Assembly: GCA_042091495.1 (NCBI GenBank)
Contig: JBELHJ010000007.1
Coordinates: 1 to 64,000 of the forward strand
Direction: 5' to 3'
Length of the DNA stretch: 64,000 bases
Origin: JBELHJ01 sp042091495
GTDB lineage: Bacteria > Bacteroidota > Bacteroidia > Flavobacteriales > Flavobacteriaceae
Shown: positions 42,976-52,621 of the stretch, piece after piece
How the letters are laid out: every line of letters starts with the position of its first letter
Numbering within the stretch: position 1 is the stretch's first letter
Made by a program: the position numbers and the translations under genes
The notes under the pieces: generated by a model
Told to the model about the DNA's origin: nothing
Databases searched by the model: none
Seen by the model: the letters and a program-made list of their open reading frames with translations, nothing else

Positions 42976-42987
42976 TTAAAAAAAAAG

Positions 42988-43437
42988 ATGCTTACGTGGA
43001 AAAATATTATGGGATTTGTTGTAAATGGGAATCCAGAACCAGAAAACAGAGTTGAAAAATCTGAAACTTATTGGAAATCCGTTTTAACTGATGAGGTATT
43101 TAAAATTACTAGGCATCATGGCACAGAACCTCCAAATTCTAGTTCAAGTTGTGAGGCGTTTGAATCTGCAATATATAGTTGTACATGTTGTAGTCAAGAG
43201 CTTTTTGATTCAACCATTAAATACGATTCTAAGTCTGGTTGGCCTAGTTTTACCCAGCCTATTAAAATTAATGCCATAAAGTACATTAAAGATGTCTCAT
43301 TTGGAATGGTTAGGGTTGAGATACAGTGTAATAGTTGTGATGCCCATTTGGGCCATGTATTTCCAGACGGACCAGAACCAAGTGGACTTAGGTATTGTGT
43401 AAATTCGCTATCATTAAAATTAAATGCAAATGAATAA
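42988..43437 (+). CDS. msrB: Peptide-methionine (R)-S-oxide reductase
   Basis: MsrB repairs methionine-R-sulfoxide in proteins. From the ATG at 42988 it has 149 residues beginning MLTWKNIMGF, the usual flavobacterial start. Zinc-binding CxxC pairs (CTCC and CNSC) and the catalytic Cys of GLRYCVNS are present, with SGWPSF and GHVFPDGP. A longer reading from TTG 42973 is possible but overlaps the promoter. msrA starts inside its last codons (14-nt overlap). Confidence 0.94.
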   Translation: MLTWKNIMGFVVNGNPEPENRVEKSETYWKSVLTDEVFKITRHHGTEPPNSSSSCEAFESAIYSCTCCSQELFDSTIKYDSKSGWPSFTQPIKINAIKYIKDVSFGMVRVEIQCNSCDAHLGHVFPDGPEPSGLRYCVNSLSLKLNANE

Positions 43438-43963
43438 TTTAGATGAAATTGTAGTTGGAGGGGGTTGCTTTTGGTGTGTCGAGGCAATATTAAAAGAACT
43501 TAAAGGTGTAGAAAAAATTGAATCTGGATACTCGGGCGGTAATGCTCCAGGAAAACCTACTTACCGTGAGGTTTGTTCAGGACTTACAGGTCATGCTGAA
43601 GTTGTAAAGGTTTCTTATGATGAAACTTTAATAACGCTTCATGATTTGTTGGTGGTTTTCATGACTAGTCACGATCCTACGACTTTAAATAGGCAAGGTG
43701 GCGATATAGGTACACAGTACAGATCAGTCGTTTTTTATAAATCTAATGAGGAAAAACTAACAGCAAATAGTGTGATTAATGAATTGAAGTCTTATTATCA
43801 AGATCCTATTCTAACTGAAGTTTCTCCATTAATTAATTATTTTGAAGCAGAGGATTATCATCAGAATTATTACGAGCAAAATAAATCACAATCTTATTGT
43901 GCAGCTGTAATCACACCAAAGCTTACAAAATTAAGAAAACTCTATGCAGACAAGTTAAAATGA
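43424..43963 (+). CDS. msrA: Peptide-methionine (S)-S-oxide reductase
   Basis: A 179-residue MsrA with the catalytic motif GGGCFWCVEA, SGYSGG, HAEVVKV and the GTQYRSVVFY segment. It repairs the S-epimer of methionine sulfoxide and complements MsrB. Translation may start at 43424 or at a second ATG at 43430. It overlaps msrB by up to 14 nt and selO by 4 nt (ATGA), so the three are translationally coupled. Confidence 0.95.
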   Translation: MQMNNLDEIVVGGGCFWCVEAILKELKGVEKIESGYSGGNAPGKPTYREVCSGLTGHAEVVKVSYDETLITLHDLLVVFMTSHDPTTLNRQGGDIGTQYRSVVFYKSNEEKLTANSVINELKSYYQDPILTEVSPLINYFEAEDYHQNYYEQNKSQSYCAAVITPKLTKLRKLYADKLK

Positions 43964-45531
43964 AGTTTAACATCTCAGATACATTCAATAAGGATTTAAC
44001 AGCCGATGTTATAACATCTAATTCTAGAAGACAGGTTTTAGATGCAGCTTTTTCATTTGTAACTCCAAAAAAACCATCAGCTCCTCAACTTATTCATGTG
44101 TCTGATGTGATGGCAAAGACACTAAATATTTCAAAAAGTGAATTGTCTTCTAAATCATTTTTAAATCTTTTTTCAGGCACAGATTCCTATCCTGAAACTG
44201 CTCCATATGCCATGTGTTATGGAGGACACCAGTTTGGACAATGGGCAGGGCAACTTGGTGATGGAAGAGCTATTAATTTATTTGAACTAAAAAGTAAAAA
44301 TAAGAGATGGGCATTACAATTAAAGGGAGCTGGCGAAACACCATATTCCAGATCTGCAGACGGATTGGCTGTTTTAAGATCTTCAATAAGAGAGTATTTA
44401 TGTAGTGAAGCAATGTTTCATCTTGGAGTCCCATCAACTAGAGCATTATCATTATGCTTAACAGGTGACAAGGTTTTACGTGATATTATGTACAATGGTA
44501 ATTCAAAATATGAACCTGGAGCTATTGTTTGTAGAGTTGCTCCTTCTTTTGTTAGGTTTGGAAATTTTGAAATTTTTGCAGCAAGAAATGATCAAAAACA
44601 ATTAAAGCAACTTACAGATTATACAATTAAACAATTTTTTAATCATTTAGGAACCCCTAAAAAGCAAACCTATATTGCTTTTTTTGCTGAGGTTGCTCAA
44701 CTTACATTGAAGATGATTATTGAATGGCAGAGGGTAGGTTTTACTCATGGGGTCATGAATACTGATAACATGTCTATTTTAGGATTAACTATAGATTATG
44801 GTCCTTATGGATGGTTAGAGGGTTTTGATTATAGTTGGACGCCTAATACAACAGACGCGCAACACAGACGCTATGCATATGGCAGTCAACCTAATATGGG
44901 GTTGTGGAATTTATATCAGCTTGCAAATGCTTTATACCCTCTAGTAAATGATGCTAAACCTTTTGAGGAGATATTAGAAAAATATAAAAAATCATACGGG
45001 TTAGAATCTTTAGACATGATGCGCTCTAAACTTGGTTTGAGTAAACCTGAAGACGACGACGCCCTGTTAGTATCTCAATTAGAAGATTTATTATTAGAAG
45101 CAGAAACAGATATGACAATCTTTTTTAGAACGCTTTCAGATTTCGATTATAAGTCTTTTAAAAACTTTGATTTAGAATTCTACCTATCCTTGTCTCTATA
45201 TGATCTTTCTAAACTGAAACAAAAAACATTTATCAAAAAATGGCGTTCATGGTTTTCTAATTATTCGCAAAGACTTGCCAAAGAAGCCCTTATTTTTAAT
45301 ACAAAGAAGCAGCAAATGGATGCTGTTAATCCCAAGTATGTTTTAAGAAATTACATTTCGCAAATGGTTATAGAAGCTGCTGAAAAAGAGGATTATTCTA
45401 TGTTAGACGAAGTTTACAATATGATAAAAAATCCTTATGATAATCAGGAGCAGTTTAACAAGTGGTTTGCTAAACGTCCTGAATGGGCTAGACATAAAGT
45501 TGGCTGTTCAATGTTATCATGTAGCTCGTGA
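43960..45531 (+). CDS. selO: SelO-type protein adenylyltransferase (pseudokinase fold)
   Basis: A 523-residue SelO/YdiU homologue that transfers AMP from ATP to Ser/Thr/Tyr of redox proteins. It has CYGGHQFGQWAGQLGDGR, the nucleotide-pocket residues of LQLKGAGETPYSRSADG, and the catalytic loop NTDNMSILGLTIDYGP. The C-terminus ends SMLSCSS, placing a Cys where the eukaryotic SelO has selenocysteine. I choose the ATG at 43960 (overlapping the msrA stop) over an upstream frame start at 43897 that lies within msrA. Confidence 0.93.
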   Translation: MKFNISDTFNKDLTADVITSNSRRQVLDAAFSFVTPKKPSAPQLIHVSDVMAKTLNISKSELSSKSFLNLFSGTDSYPETAPYAMCYGGHQFGQWAGQLGDGRAINLFELKSKNKRWALQLKGAGETPYSRSADGLAVLRSSIREYLCSEAMFHLGVPSTRALSLCLTGDKVLRDIMYNGNSKYEPGAIVCRVAPSFVRFGNFEIFAARNDQKQLKQLTDYTIKQFFNHLGTPKKQTYIAFFAEVAQLTLKMIIEWQRVGFTHGVMNTDNMSILGLTIDYGPYGWLEGFDYSWTPNTTDAQHRRYAYGSQPNMGLWNLYQLANALYPLVNDAKPFEEILEKYKKSYGLESLDMMRSKLGLSKPEDDDALLVSQLEDLLLEAETDMTIFFRTLSDFDYKSFKNFDLEFYLSLSLYDLSKLKQKTFIKKWRSWFSNYSQRLAKEALIFNTKKQQMDAVNPKYVLRNYISQMVIEAAEKEDYSMLDEVYNMIKNPYDNQEQFNKWFAKRPEWARHKVGCSMLSCSS

Positions 45532-45534
45532 TTT

Positions 45535-48500
45535 ATGAATAATATTAAGTCTCTTTTTGCACTATTACTTATTACATTTCTAATTTCTAGTTGTGCTACT
45601 AAAGGATTGCAAATTAGGGCGATATCATCTAAAAACTTACCTGATAAAAATATTGATCATGCCATATATTTGCTTGGAGATGTTGGAGAAAAGCAAATAG
45701 ATAGTTCATTACTTACGGGTTTAGATTTATTAAAAAAGCATGAAATAAAATCAGGTTTAAACTCTTCCCATCTCCTTTTTTTAGGTGATAATTCTTATGA
45801 CGTGTCACTTTTTCGTGAGTTGGATTTTTTTAACGGTGAGCTTATTTTAATTCCAGGGGATAAAGATTGGTTAAACGGCCTAGACGGTTTGAATAAGAAT
45901 GCGGAGCGAATTAAAAGCTATTCAAATGTTATGGCCTCTTTTTATCCTCAAAATGGATGTCCTTTAGTTTCAGTATCGCTTTCAAATAAAGTTCAGTTGA
46001 TAATACTGGATACCCAATGGTATCTTGAAGATTGGAATAATCATCCTGATATTAATGATGATTGTAAAATCAAAACCAGAAATCGATTTTTTGAAGTTTT
46101 AGAAGAAGAAGTTAGAGCAGCCGAAAATAAAACAACTTTAATTGCTATGCATCACCCCATTTATACTAATGGTATTCGTGGAGGATATTATGCATTTAAT
46201 GATCATATTTTTCCTTTTGAAATAGCATTACCATTACCTGGTATTGGCTCCATTTTAACACAATTTCGTTCTCAGGGCGGTATTTCTGTTCAAGATCGTT
46301 TTAATGAAAAGTATAATGCGCTAATGAAGCGCATAAAAACTATAGCTTTTAATAATTACAACCTGTTATTTTTATCAGGACATGAGCATAATTTACAATA
46401 CATTGAATCAGGAAACATCAAGCAAATTATTTCTGGTACAGGCTCTGTATCATCCGCATCTTCATTGGGACTAAATGGTATATTTTCATATGGTAATATA
46501 GGTTTTGCAGAGTTGTTAATTTATGAAGATGGTACCTCATGGGTTAACTTTTATGGCGAAAAACAAAATAAGCCTCATCTTATCTTTGGGAATAAAGTAC
46601 TTCATAATACTGATACTAGTTATGATGAATTAATTAAAAACGATTTTTCTGAACATATAACTAGGCCATTATATGACAAAAAAACTATTGGAAAGCCTGA
46701 AATTTATAAAAAATTATGGGGAGATTTTTATAGAGATGAATACAGTAAAGATATAAGATTACCCATTATTAATTTAGACTCTTTATTTGGAGGGGTTAAA
46801 GTATTAAGAAAAGGTTATAGTTCGTTATATAGGTCTGTGATAGTGGAATCCGAATCTGGCGATTATTATGTGATTAAAGCCGCTAAAAAAGAATCTGTTC
46901 AATACCTCCAACACCTTTTTTTTAAAGACTCTTATGTTGAAGATGATTTGAAGCAAACAGTAATAGAAACATTAATTAATGATTTACACACAGCTTCTTT
47001 TCCTTTTTCTAACGCTGTAGTTAATGGATTACTTAAAACAGTTAATGTTAATTTTCAGAGTTCGGAATATGTATACTTACCCAAACAAAAAGCTCTTGGG
47101 AGCTATAATGCCTTTTTAGGAGATGAGGTATGTATTATTGAGCCATTGCCATTTTATAACAAAACAAAACAAAGTACTTCAAATACAAATAAAATAATTA
47201 GTTCTGATGACTTGTTCGAACAATTAAGAGCTGGGGCTAAAAGCAGTATTGATGAAGAAATGTATGTTAATGCTCGTTTGATAGATTTGTTAGTAGGCGA
47301 TTGGAGTAGAGATAAAAATAATTGGTACTGGAAGCAAGTTTATAAAGCAAACAAAATTGTGTATGAACCAATACCTATAAATAGAGAACAAGCTTTTTCA
47401 AAATTTGATGGAGTCATTTTTGATATTGCAAGAGGTATTGCTGAACCTATGAATCAATTTCAAGACTTCAATAATGAAATTGATAAAAAATCAATTAAAT
47501 GGTTAACGCATTCTGCTATTCAATTAGATCGTCTCCTTGTTCAAGTAAATAGTAATAAGTTGTGGCTAGAACAAGTAGAATTTATTAAAAATCAATTAAC
47601 TGACGAAGTTATAGGTTCTATATTTAATCAAATTAATTCCAATTATGACAGTGTTTACCTAGACGCGATTAAAAATAGACTTATTCAAAGACGTGATCAA
47701 TTAGAGCAAATTATAAGACTTTATCTTTCCATGTTAGATAAGTTAATCATTCTTCAAGGCTCTGATAATGAAGATATTATTCAGATATCTAGATTAGATA
47801 ATGGTTTAACTAAAATTCAGATTTATGAAAAACAAAGAGAAAAAGAGCCTTTACTTGTATTAGATCGTAATTTTGATAGTCAAGCTACCAAAGAAATCTG
47901 GATCTATATGTTAGATGGAAATGATCAATTAAATATATCTGGTAGAGGTAATTCAAAAATTAAAATAAGAGTTGTTGGCGGACTGGGTATTGATCAATTT
48001 GATATTTTAAATGGTAGAAATTGTATCATTTATGACAATAAAAAAAATAAAAGAAGTGTAAGTTCAAAGAAACATGCCAGTTTAAAATTTACAGATAATT
48101 ATGAGTTAAATGTTTTTGATTATAATAAAAATATTTCCTCTTCAAATGCAATACTTCCTAGTTTTGGTTATAACCCCGACGACGGATTTATGTTAGGTGT
48201 TTCTAATACATACACTATGAGAGGGTTTGAAAGAGCTCCTTTTACACAACGTCATCAACTAAAAGTAGGTTACTACTTTGCCACTGAGGGTTTTGATATT
48301 TCTTATAATGGTGATTTTGCCAACTTTATAAGTGATTGGAATCTAGGTATTAATGGGTTTTTAACAAGTGAAAGCTACTCTTATAATTATTTTGGATTAG
48401 GTAACGAAAGTGAAAATTTTGATAATCAAAAGGGCTTCAATTATAATAGAGTTAGAATGGCCTTTCAAAGTTTATCTATGGGAGTCTATAAAAATGGATA

Positions 48501-49185
48501 TCTGGGAGATACCTATGGGTTCAAATTTGGTTTAGAGGGTGTTAATGTAAGAGATACTCCTGGAAGATTTATTACCGAATTCCCTCCGAGAGATGATATT
48601 TCAACATTTAGTCAAAAATATTTTGCAACAATAGGGGCAATATACAATTATCAAAGTTTTGATGATTACATTGTCCCAACACGAGGCATCTATTTTGATG
48701 TTAACTTTTCAGGAATTGGCAATGTTGAAATGATTAAAAACTCTTTTTTAAGTCTAGATGCTAAGTTGTCATTTTATAACGCATTAATTAGAAATAGAAG
48801 ACTGGTTCTCAAAACAACTTTAAATTCAAGTTTTAGGACAGGTGATAGCTTTATGTTTTACCAAGCAGCTCACTTAGGTGGTAAATCTGGTTTAAGAGGT
48901 TACAGAGCTCAGCGGTTTTCTGGATCAAAAGCGATGGTCTCAAATCTTGATTTTAGATACAGTTTTAATAATTTTAAAACAAAATTAATACCCTTAAAAT
49001 TTGGTATTTTTGCAGGCTATGACTTTGGACGTGTATGGTATAATGATGAAAAATCCAAGGTTTGGCATGACTCATACGGAGGTGGTTTTTGGGTTTCATC
49101 ATTAGATATTATGTCTGCAAATTTCAATCTTTTTGGGAGTAGTGAAGGGTTACGATTTTCTTTTGGTTTCAATTTTAAAATGTAG
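45535..49185 (+). CDS. Giant phosphoesterase / kinase-like / outer-membrane barrel protein
   Basis: A 1216-residue lipoprotein-type protein (signal LLLITFLISSCA). Domain 1 (about 40-370) is a calcineurin-like phosphoesterase: GD (48-49), GDN (84-86), an altered PGDKDW for PGNHD, AMHHPIYTNG near 205 and SGHEHN near 281. Domain 2 (about 400-760) includes YVIKAAKKE, LVGDWSRDKNNWYW and PINREQAF, reminiscent of CotH/HipA-like kinase folds but with altered acidic residues. Domain 3 (about 865-1216) is a BamA/TamA-like surface-antigen barrel (YIVPTRGIYFDV, GGKSGLRGYRAQRF, final FSFGFNF). Function unknown; it follows selO by 3 nt. Confidence 0.8.
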   Translation: MNNIKSLFALLLITFLISSCATKGLQIRAISSKNLPDKNIDHAIYLLGDVGEKQIDSSLLTGLDLLKKHEIKSGLNSSHLLFLGDNSYDVSLFRELDFFNGELILIPGDKDWLNGLDGLNKNAERIKSYSNVMASFYPQNGCPLVSVSLSNKVQLIILDTQWYLEDWNNHPDINDDCKIKTRNRFFEVLEEEVRAAENKTTLIAMHHPIYTNGIRGGYYAFNDHIFPFEIALPLPGIGSILTQFRSQGGISVQDRFNEKYNALMKRIKTIAFNNYNLLFLSGHEHNLQYIESGNIKQIISGTGSVSSASSLGLNGIFSYGNIGFAELLIYEDGTSWVNFYGEKQNKPHLIFGNKVLHNTDTSYDELIKNDFSEHITRPLYDKKTIGKPEIYKKLWGDFYRDEYSKDIRLPIINLDSLFGGVKVLRKGYSSLYRSVIVESESGDYYVIKAAKKESVQYLQHLFFKDSYVEDDLKQTVIETLINDLHTASFPFSNAVVNGLLKTVNVNFQSSEYVYLPKQKALGSYNAFLGDEVCIIEPLPFYNKTKQSTSNTNKIISSDDLFEQLRAGAKSSIDEEMYVNARLIDLLVGDWSRDKNNWYWKQVYKANKIVYEPIPINREQAFSKFDGVIFDIARGIAEPMNQFQDFNNEIDKKSIKWLTHSAIQLDRLLVQVNSNKLWLEQVEFIKNQLTDEVIGSIFNQINSNYDSVYLDAIKNRLIQRRDQLEQIIRLYLSMLDKLIILQGSDNEDIIQISRLDNGLTKIQIYEKQREKEPLLVLDRNFDSQATKEIWIYMLDGNDQLNISGRGNSKIKIRVVGGLGIDQFDILNGRNCIIYDNKKNKRSVSSKKHASLKFTDNYELNVFDYNKNISSSNAILPSFGYNPDDGFMLGVSNTYTMRGFERAPFTQRHQLKVGYYFATEGFDISYNGDFANFISDWNLGINGFLTSESYSYNYFGLGNESENFDNQKGFNYNRVRMAFQSLSMGVYKNGYLGDTYGFKFGLEGVNVRDTPGRFITEFPPRDDISTFSQKYFATIGAIYNYQSFDDYIVPTRGIYFDVNFSGIGNVEMIKNSFLSLDAKLSFYNALIRNRRLVLKTTLNSSFRTGDSFMFYQAAHLGGKSGLRGYRAQRFSGSKAMVSNLDFRYSFNNFKTKLIPLKFGIFAGYDFGRVWYNDEKSKVWHDSYGGGFWVSSLDIMSANFNLFGSSEGLRFSFGFNFKM

Positions 49186-49194
49186 AAATATAAC

Positions 49195-50061
49195 ATGAAT
49201 ACAGTAGGTGAATTATTAGATATATTGAATCTAAAGTCAATAGAGCATAATATTTATCAAGGGCATAGTAAAACCATTGGTAGTCCAATTGTTTTTGGCG
49301 GTCAAGTTTTAGCACAGTCATTAAATGCTGCTTATAGGTCTGTTTCTCCTGATAGATTTTTGCATTCAGTTCATGCTTATTTCTTATCTGCAGGACACTT
49401 GGATAGTGAAATTCGTTTTGAAGTCTCAACCATAAGGGACGGTAAAAGTTTTTCGGTTAGAAGGGTCACTGTTTTTCAAGGTCAGAGGGCGATTATGATT
49501 TTGGCAGCATCTTTTCATATTCATGAGGAAGGATTTGAACATCAAATTGATGTTGCTAAAGATATAACTCAACCAGAAGATTTAATGAATTGGAATGACC
49601 TACTTTTTAAATATGAGTCAGTACTTTCTCAAGAGGCAAAGTTTTTTCTTAAAATGCCGCGACCAATTGAGTTTAGGCCAATGTTTTATGATATTCCTAA
49701 TAATGGGAAATCGTTACCACCTATTAATCACGTTTGGTTTAAGTTAAAGAATGATTTTAAATCATCTTCATTGGCATTAAAACAGCAAGTTTTAACTTAC
49801 ATATCAGATTATAATATACTTATAACCGCTATGCACCCTCATACTGATACCAACCACTGGAGTGATTTCATGTCGGCAAGTCTTGATCACTCTATATGGT
49901 TCTTTAGGGATTTTGATTTTAATGACTGGATGTTGTTCTCTATTGATTCTCCTTCTTCACAAAATGCAAGAGGATTTTCAAGAGGAAATATTTTCACAAA
50001 AGATGGCGTATTAATTGCTTCTGTTGCTCAAGAGGGCTTAATGCGTCCAATTAAAAGTTAG
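49195..50061 (+). CDS. tesB: Acyl-CoA thioesterase II
   Basis: A 288-residue double-hotdog thioesterase that hydrolyses acyl-CoA to free acid and CoA. Matching segments are VFGGQVLAQSLNAAYRSV, LHSVHAYFLSAG, SFSVRRVTVFQ in the first hotdog, and SLDHSIWFFRDF with NARGFSRGNIF in the second. It is close behind the barrel gene (9 nt) and ahead of the flavoprotein gene (2 nt). Confidence 0.92.
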   Translation: MNTVGELLDILNLKSIEHNIYQGHSKTIGSPIVFGGQVLAQSLNAAYRSVSPDRFLHSVHAYFLSAGHLDSEIRFEVSTIRDGKSFSVRRVTVFQGQRAIMILAASFHIHEEGFEHQIDVAKDITQPEDLMNWNDLLFKYESVLSQEAKFFLKMPRPIEFRPMFYDIPNNGKSLPPINHVWFKLKNDFKSSSLALKQQVLTYISDYNILITAMHPHTDTNHWSDFMSASLDHSIWFFRDFDFNDWMLFSIDSPSSQNARGFSRGNIFTKDGVLIASVAQEGLMRPIKS

Positions 50062-50063
50062 TT

Positions 50064-51284
50064 ATGAAAACAGAGTATGATGTTATTGTTGTTGGAGGTG
50101 GTGCTGCTGGTTTTTTTACAGCTTTAAATATCAAGGAATCTAATCCAAACACAGAGGTTTTAATTCTAGAAAGAACTAAAGAAGTACTATCTAAAGTTAA
50201 AGTTTCAGGTGGCGGAAGATGTAATGTTACTCACGCAGAATTTATACCTTCAGAATTAGTTACTAATTACCCTAGGGGAGCGAAAGAATTATTAGGACCA
50301 TTTCATAAATTCATGACGGGGGATACAATGAGTTGGTTTGAAAAACATGGCATTGAATTAAAGATAGAAGACGATGGAAGAATTTTTCCAGTTAGCGATT
50401 CATCCCAAACTATTATTGATTGTTTTTTAAAATTGGCAAAACGATACAACATTCAACTTTTAACCAAGACACCTGTAAAGACAATTAATTTTAAAAATAA
50501 TAAATGGGATTTGGATACGCCTTCCTCTTCATTTGTAACAAAGTCACTTGTTATGGCCACAGGGAGCAATACCAAAGTGTGGAATCTAATGAAAGAATTG
50601 GGGCATAATATAATTAATCCAGTACCTTCATTGTTTACTTTTAATTGTAAAGATGAAAGGATCGTAAACCTTCCCGGGGTAGTAGTTAAAAATGTTTCTG
50701 TTGAGGTAATAGATACCTCTTTACACTCAGAGGGTCCCTTGTTATTTACGCATTGGGGAATGAGTGCCCCATCAATTCTAAAATTGTCGTCTTTTGGAGC
50801 TAGAATTTTAAATGATTTAAATTATAAATTTGAATTAAAAATCAACTTTATTAATGATTCTTCGGCCTTTTGTGAAGAGGTGCTAGTTCAGAACAAGAAA
50901 AGCCAACCAAAAAAAAATATACATAAAAGAGCTTTGTTTGATTTACCAAAACGATTGTGGTCAGAATTATTAGATGCTAGTGGAATTAGTAAAGAATTGA
51001 AATGGGCTGATATCAATAAAATTCAAATAAAGTCACTAGTAAATCAATTAACTAATGCCCGATTTAAAATTGATGGCAAAAGTACTTTTAAAGAGGAATT
51101 TGTAACAGCTGGAGGAGTAGATTTAAAAGATCTGGATTTTAAATCTTTTAAAAGCAAAAAATATGAGGGGCTATATCTTGTTGGAGAGGTATTAAATATT
51201 GATGCCGTTACCGGTGGGTTTAATTTTCAAAATGCTTGGACAGGAGGATTTTTAGCTGCAAGAGAAATTGCATCAAATTTTTAA
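50064..51284 (+). CDS. HI0933/YhiN-family flavoprotein
   Basis: A 406-residue FAD-dependent oxidoreductase of the HI0933-like family: VIVVGGGAAGFFTALNI at the N-terminus, KVSGGGRCNVTH, GPLLFTHWGMSAP in the middle and VTGGFNFQNAWTGG at the C-terminal FAD site. The cellular reaction of the family is poorly defined. Last gene of the msrB-to-flavoprotein run. Confidence 0.88.
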   Translation: MKTEYDVIVVGGGAAGFFTALNIKESNPNTEVLILERTKEVLSKVKVSGGGRCNVTHAEFIPSELVTNYPRGAKELLGPFHKFMTGDTMSWFEKHGIELKIEDDGRIFPVSDSSQTIIDCFLKLAKRYNIQLLTKTPVKTINFKNNKWDLDTPSSSFVTKSLVMATGSNTKVWNLMKELGHNIINPVPSLFTFNCKDERIVNLPGVVVKNVSVEVIDTSLHSEGPLLFTHWGMSAPSILKLSSFGARILNDLNYKFELKINFINDSSAFCEEVLVQNKKSQPKKNIHKRALFDLPKRLWSELLDASGISKELKWADINKIQIKSLVNQLTNARFKIDGKSTFKEEFVTAGGVDLKDLDFKSFKSKKYEGLYLVGEVLNIDAVTGGFNFQNAWTGGFLAAREIASNF

Positions 51285-51323
51285 TTTTATATTTAAATAC
51301 CTGTTGTTAGTTGGTGATCTTTT

Positions 51324-51331
51324 TATATTTG
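51324..51331 (+). promoter_or_regulatory. -7 box for mvaD
   Basis: TATATTTG, exact consensus, with TTG at 51304-51306 (17 nt spacing) as a -33 element; ATG follows at 51351. Confidence 0.65.
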
Positions 51332-51350
51332 TTCCTTATAAAATAAAGTA

Positions 51351-52582
51351 ATGTCTAATCAATTTATTTTTAAATCAAAGCATTTTCAGCTAGTCCCAGG
51401 AGAATTTAAATGGAGCGCTCCTAGTAATATTGCATTNNNNNNNNNNNNNNNNNNNNNNNNNNNNNNNNNNNNNNNNNNNNNNNNNNNNNNNNNNNNNNNN
51501 NNNNNNNNNNNNNNNNNNNNNNNNNNNNNNNNNNNNATTTTCAGCTAGTCCCAGGAGAATTTAAATGGAGCGCTCCTAGTAATATTGCATTAGTAAAATA
51601 TTGGGGTAAAAAGGAACTTCAAATTCCTCAAAATCCTTCTTTAAGTTTTACATTATCTCATTGTAAAACAACAACATCTCTTTATTTTGAGCCAAAAGAA
51701 GTAGACGATTCATTCAGTTTTGAAGTTTATTATGAAGGTGTTTTAAAAGAGGATTTTCATCCTAAAATTGATGCCTTTTTAAAACGAATTGAAATTTATG
51801 TCCCATTTATAAAACACTTAAGTTTAAAAATAGACACTTCAAATACTTTTCCTCACAGTTCTGGTATTGCTTCATCAGCATCAGGAATGAGCGCATTAGC
51901 ATTATGTATAATGAGTATAGAGCGATTACTGGATAAAGAAATGTCTTCAGAGTATTTTTACCAAAAGGCGTCTTTTTTATCAAGATTAGGTTCAGGAAGT
52001 GCGTGTAGAAGTATTGAAGGGCCAATAGTCTCATGGGGTATGCATGAATCTATAAACGATAGCTCTGATTTATATGGTTCCAAATTTGATGAAAGTGTTC
52101 ATCCTGTATTTCAGGACTTTCAAGACACTATTTTATTAATTGACAAAGGACAAAAACAGGTGTCAAGCACACTAGGTCATAATTTAATGTTTAATCATCC
52201 ATATGCATCTCAAAGGTTTTCTCAAGCTCATGAAAATATAACAATATTAAAGGCAATTTTCAAGTCCGGAAATCTTTCAGATTTTATTGCTTTGGTTGAA
52301 AGTGAAGCACTTACTCTTCATGCTATGATGATGACAAGTTTTCCTTATTTTATATTGATGAAACCAAACACATTGGCTGTCATTAATAAAGTTTGGGAAT
52401 TCAGAAACCAAACGGGTCTTAACCTTTGCTTCACCCTTGATGCAGGTGCCAATATTCATTTATTATATCCAAAATCGGAAGCTAAAGAGACTTTAATGTT
52501 CATTCAAAATGAATTGATTTCATATTGTGAGAATAAGCAATTCATTATTGATGAAATGGGAGACGGCGTTTTAGAGCATTAA
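51351..52582 (+). CDS. mvaD: Diphosphomevalonate decarboxylase (interrupted by assembly gap)
   Basis: The GHMP-kinase-family enzyme that converts mevalonate diphosphate to isopentenyl diphosphate. In the window it is broken by 100 Ns, but bases 51382-51436 recur at 51537-51591. Removing the Ns and one copy (155 bases) gives 1077 bases, an intact 358-residue protein: SAPSNIALVKYWGKKE at the N-terminus, PHSSGIASSASGMSALAL (phosphate-binding loop) and LDAGANIHLLYP near the end. No real frameshift is implied. mevalonate kinase follows, consistent with a mevalonate pathway locus. Confidence 0.92.
51437..51536. other. 100-N scaffold gap inside mvaD, probably no missing sequence
   Basis: Exactly 100 Ns flanked by identical 55-base copies (51382-51436 and 51537-51591), the same signature as the gap at 11713-11812. 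Confidence 0.95.
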
Positions 52583-52591
52583 AATTATACT

Positions 52592-52599
52592 TACCTTTG
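52592..52599 (+). promoter_or_regulatory. -7 box for mevalonate kinase; favours the second ATG
   Basis: TACCTTTG matches TAnnTTTG. Transcription would begin near 52606, leaving almost no leader for an ATG at 52610 but a normal short leader for the ATG at 52622. Confidence 0.55.
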
Positions 52600-52621
52600 T
52601 ATCACAAATATGCAAACAACC

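Noticed and set aside
42973..42987. TTG start adding five residues to MsrB
   Set aside because: It overlaps the -7 promoter box and precedes the conserved MLTWK start.
43897..43959. Longer N-terminus of SelO (MCSCNHTKAYK...)
   Set aside because: It lies within msrA in another frame; the ATG at 43960 overlaps the msrA stop and gives the normal SelO start.
52610..52621. Upstream ATG of the mevalonate kinase
   Set aside because: It would be almost leaderless relative to the -7 box, and the family start is MKGPLF.
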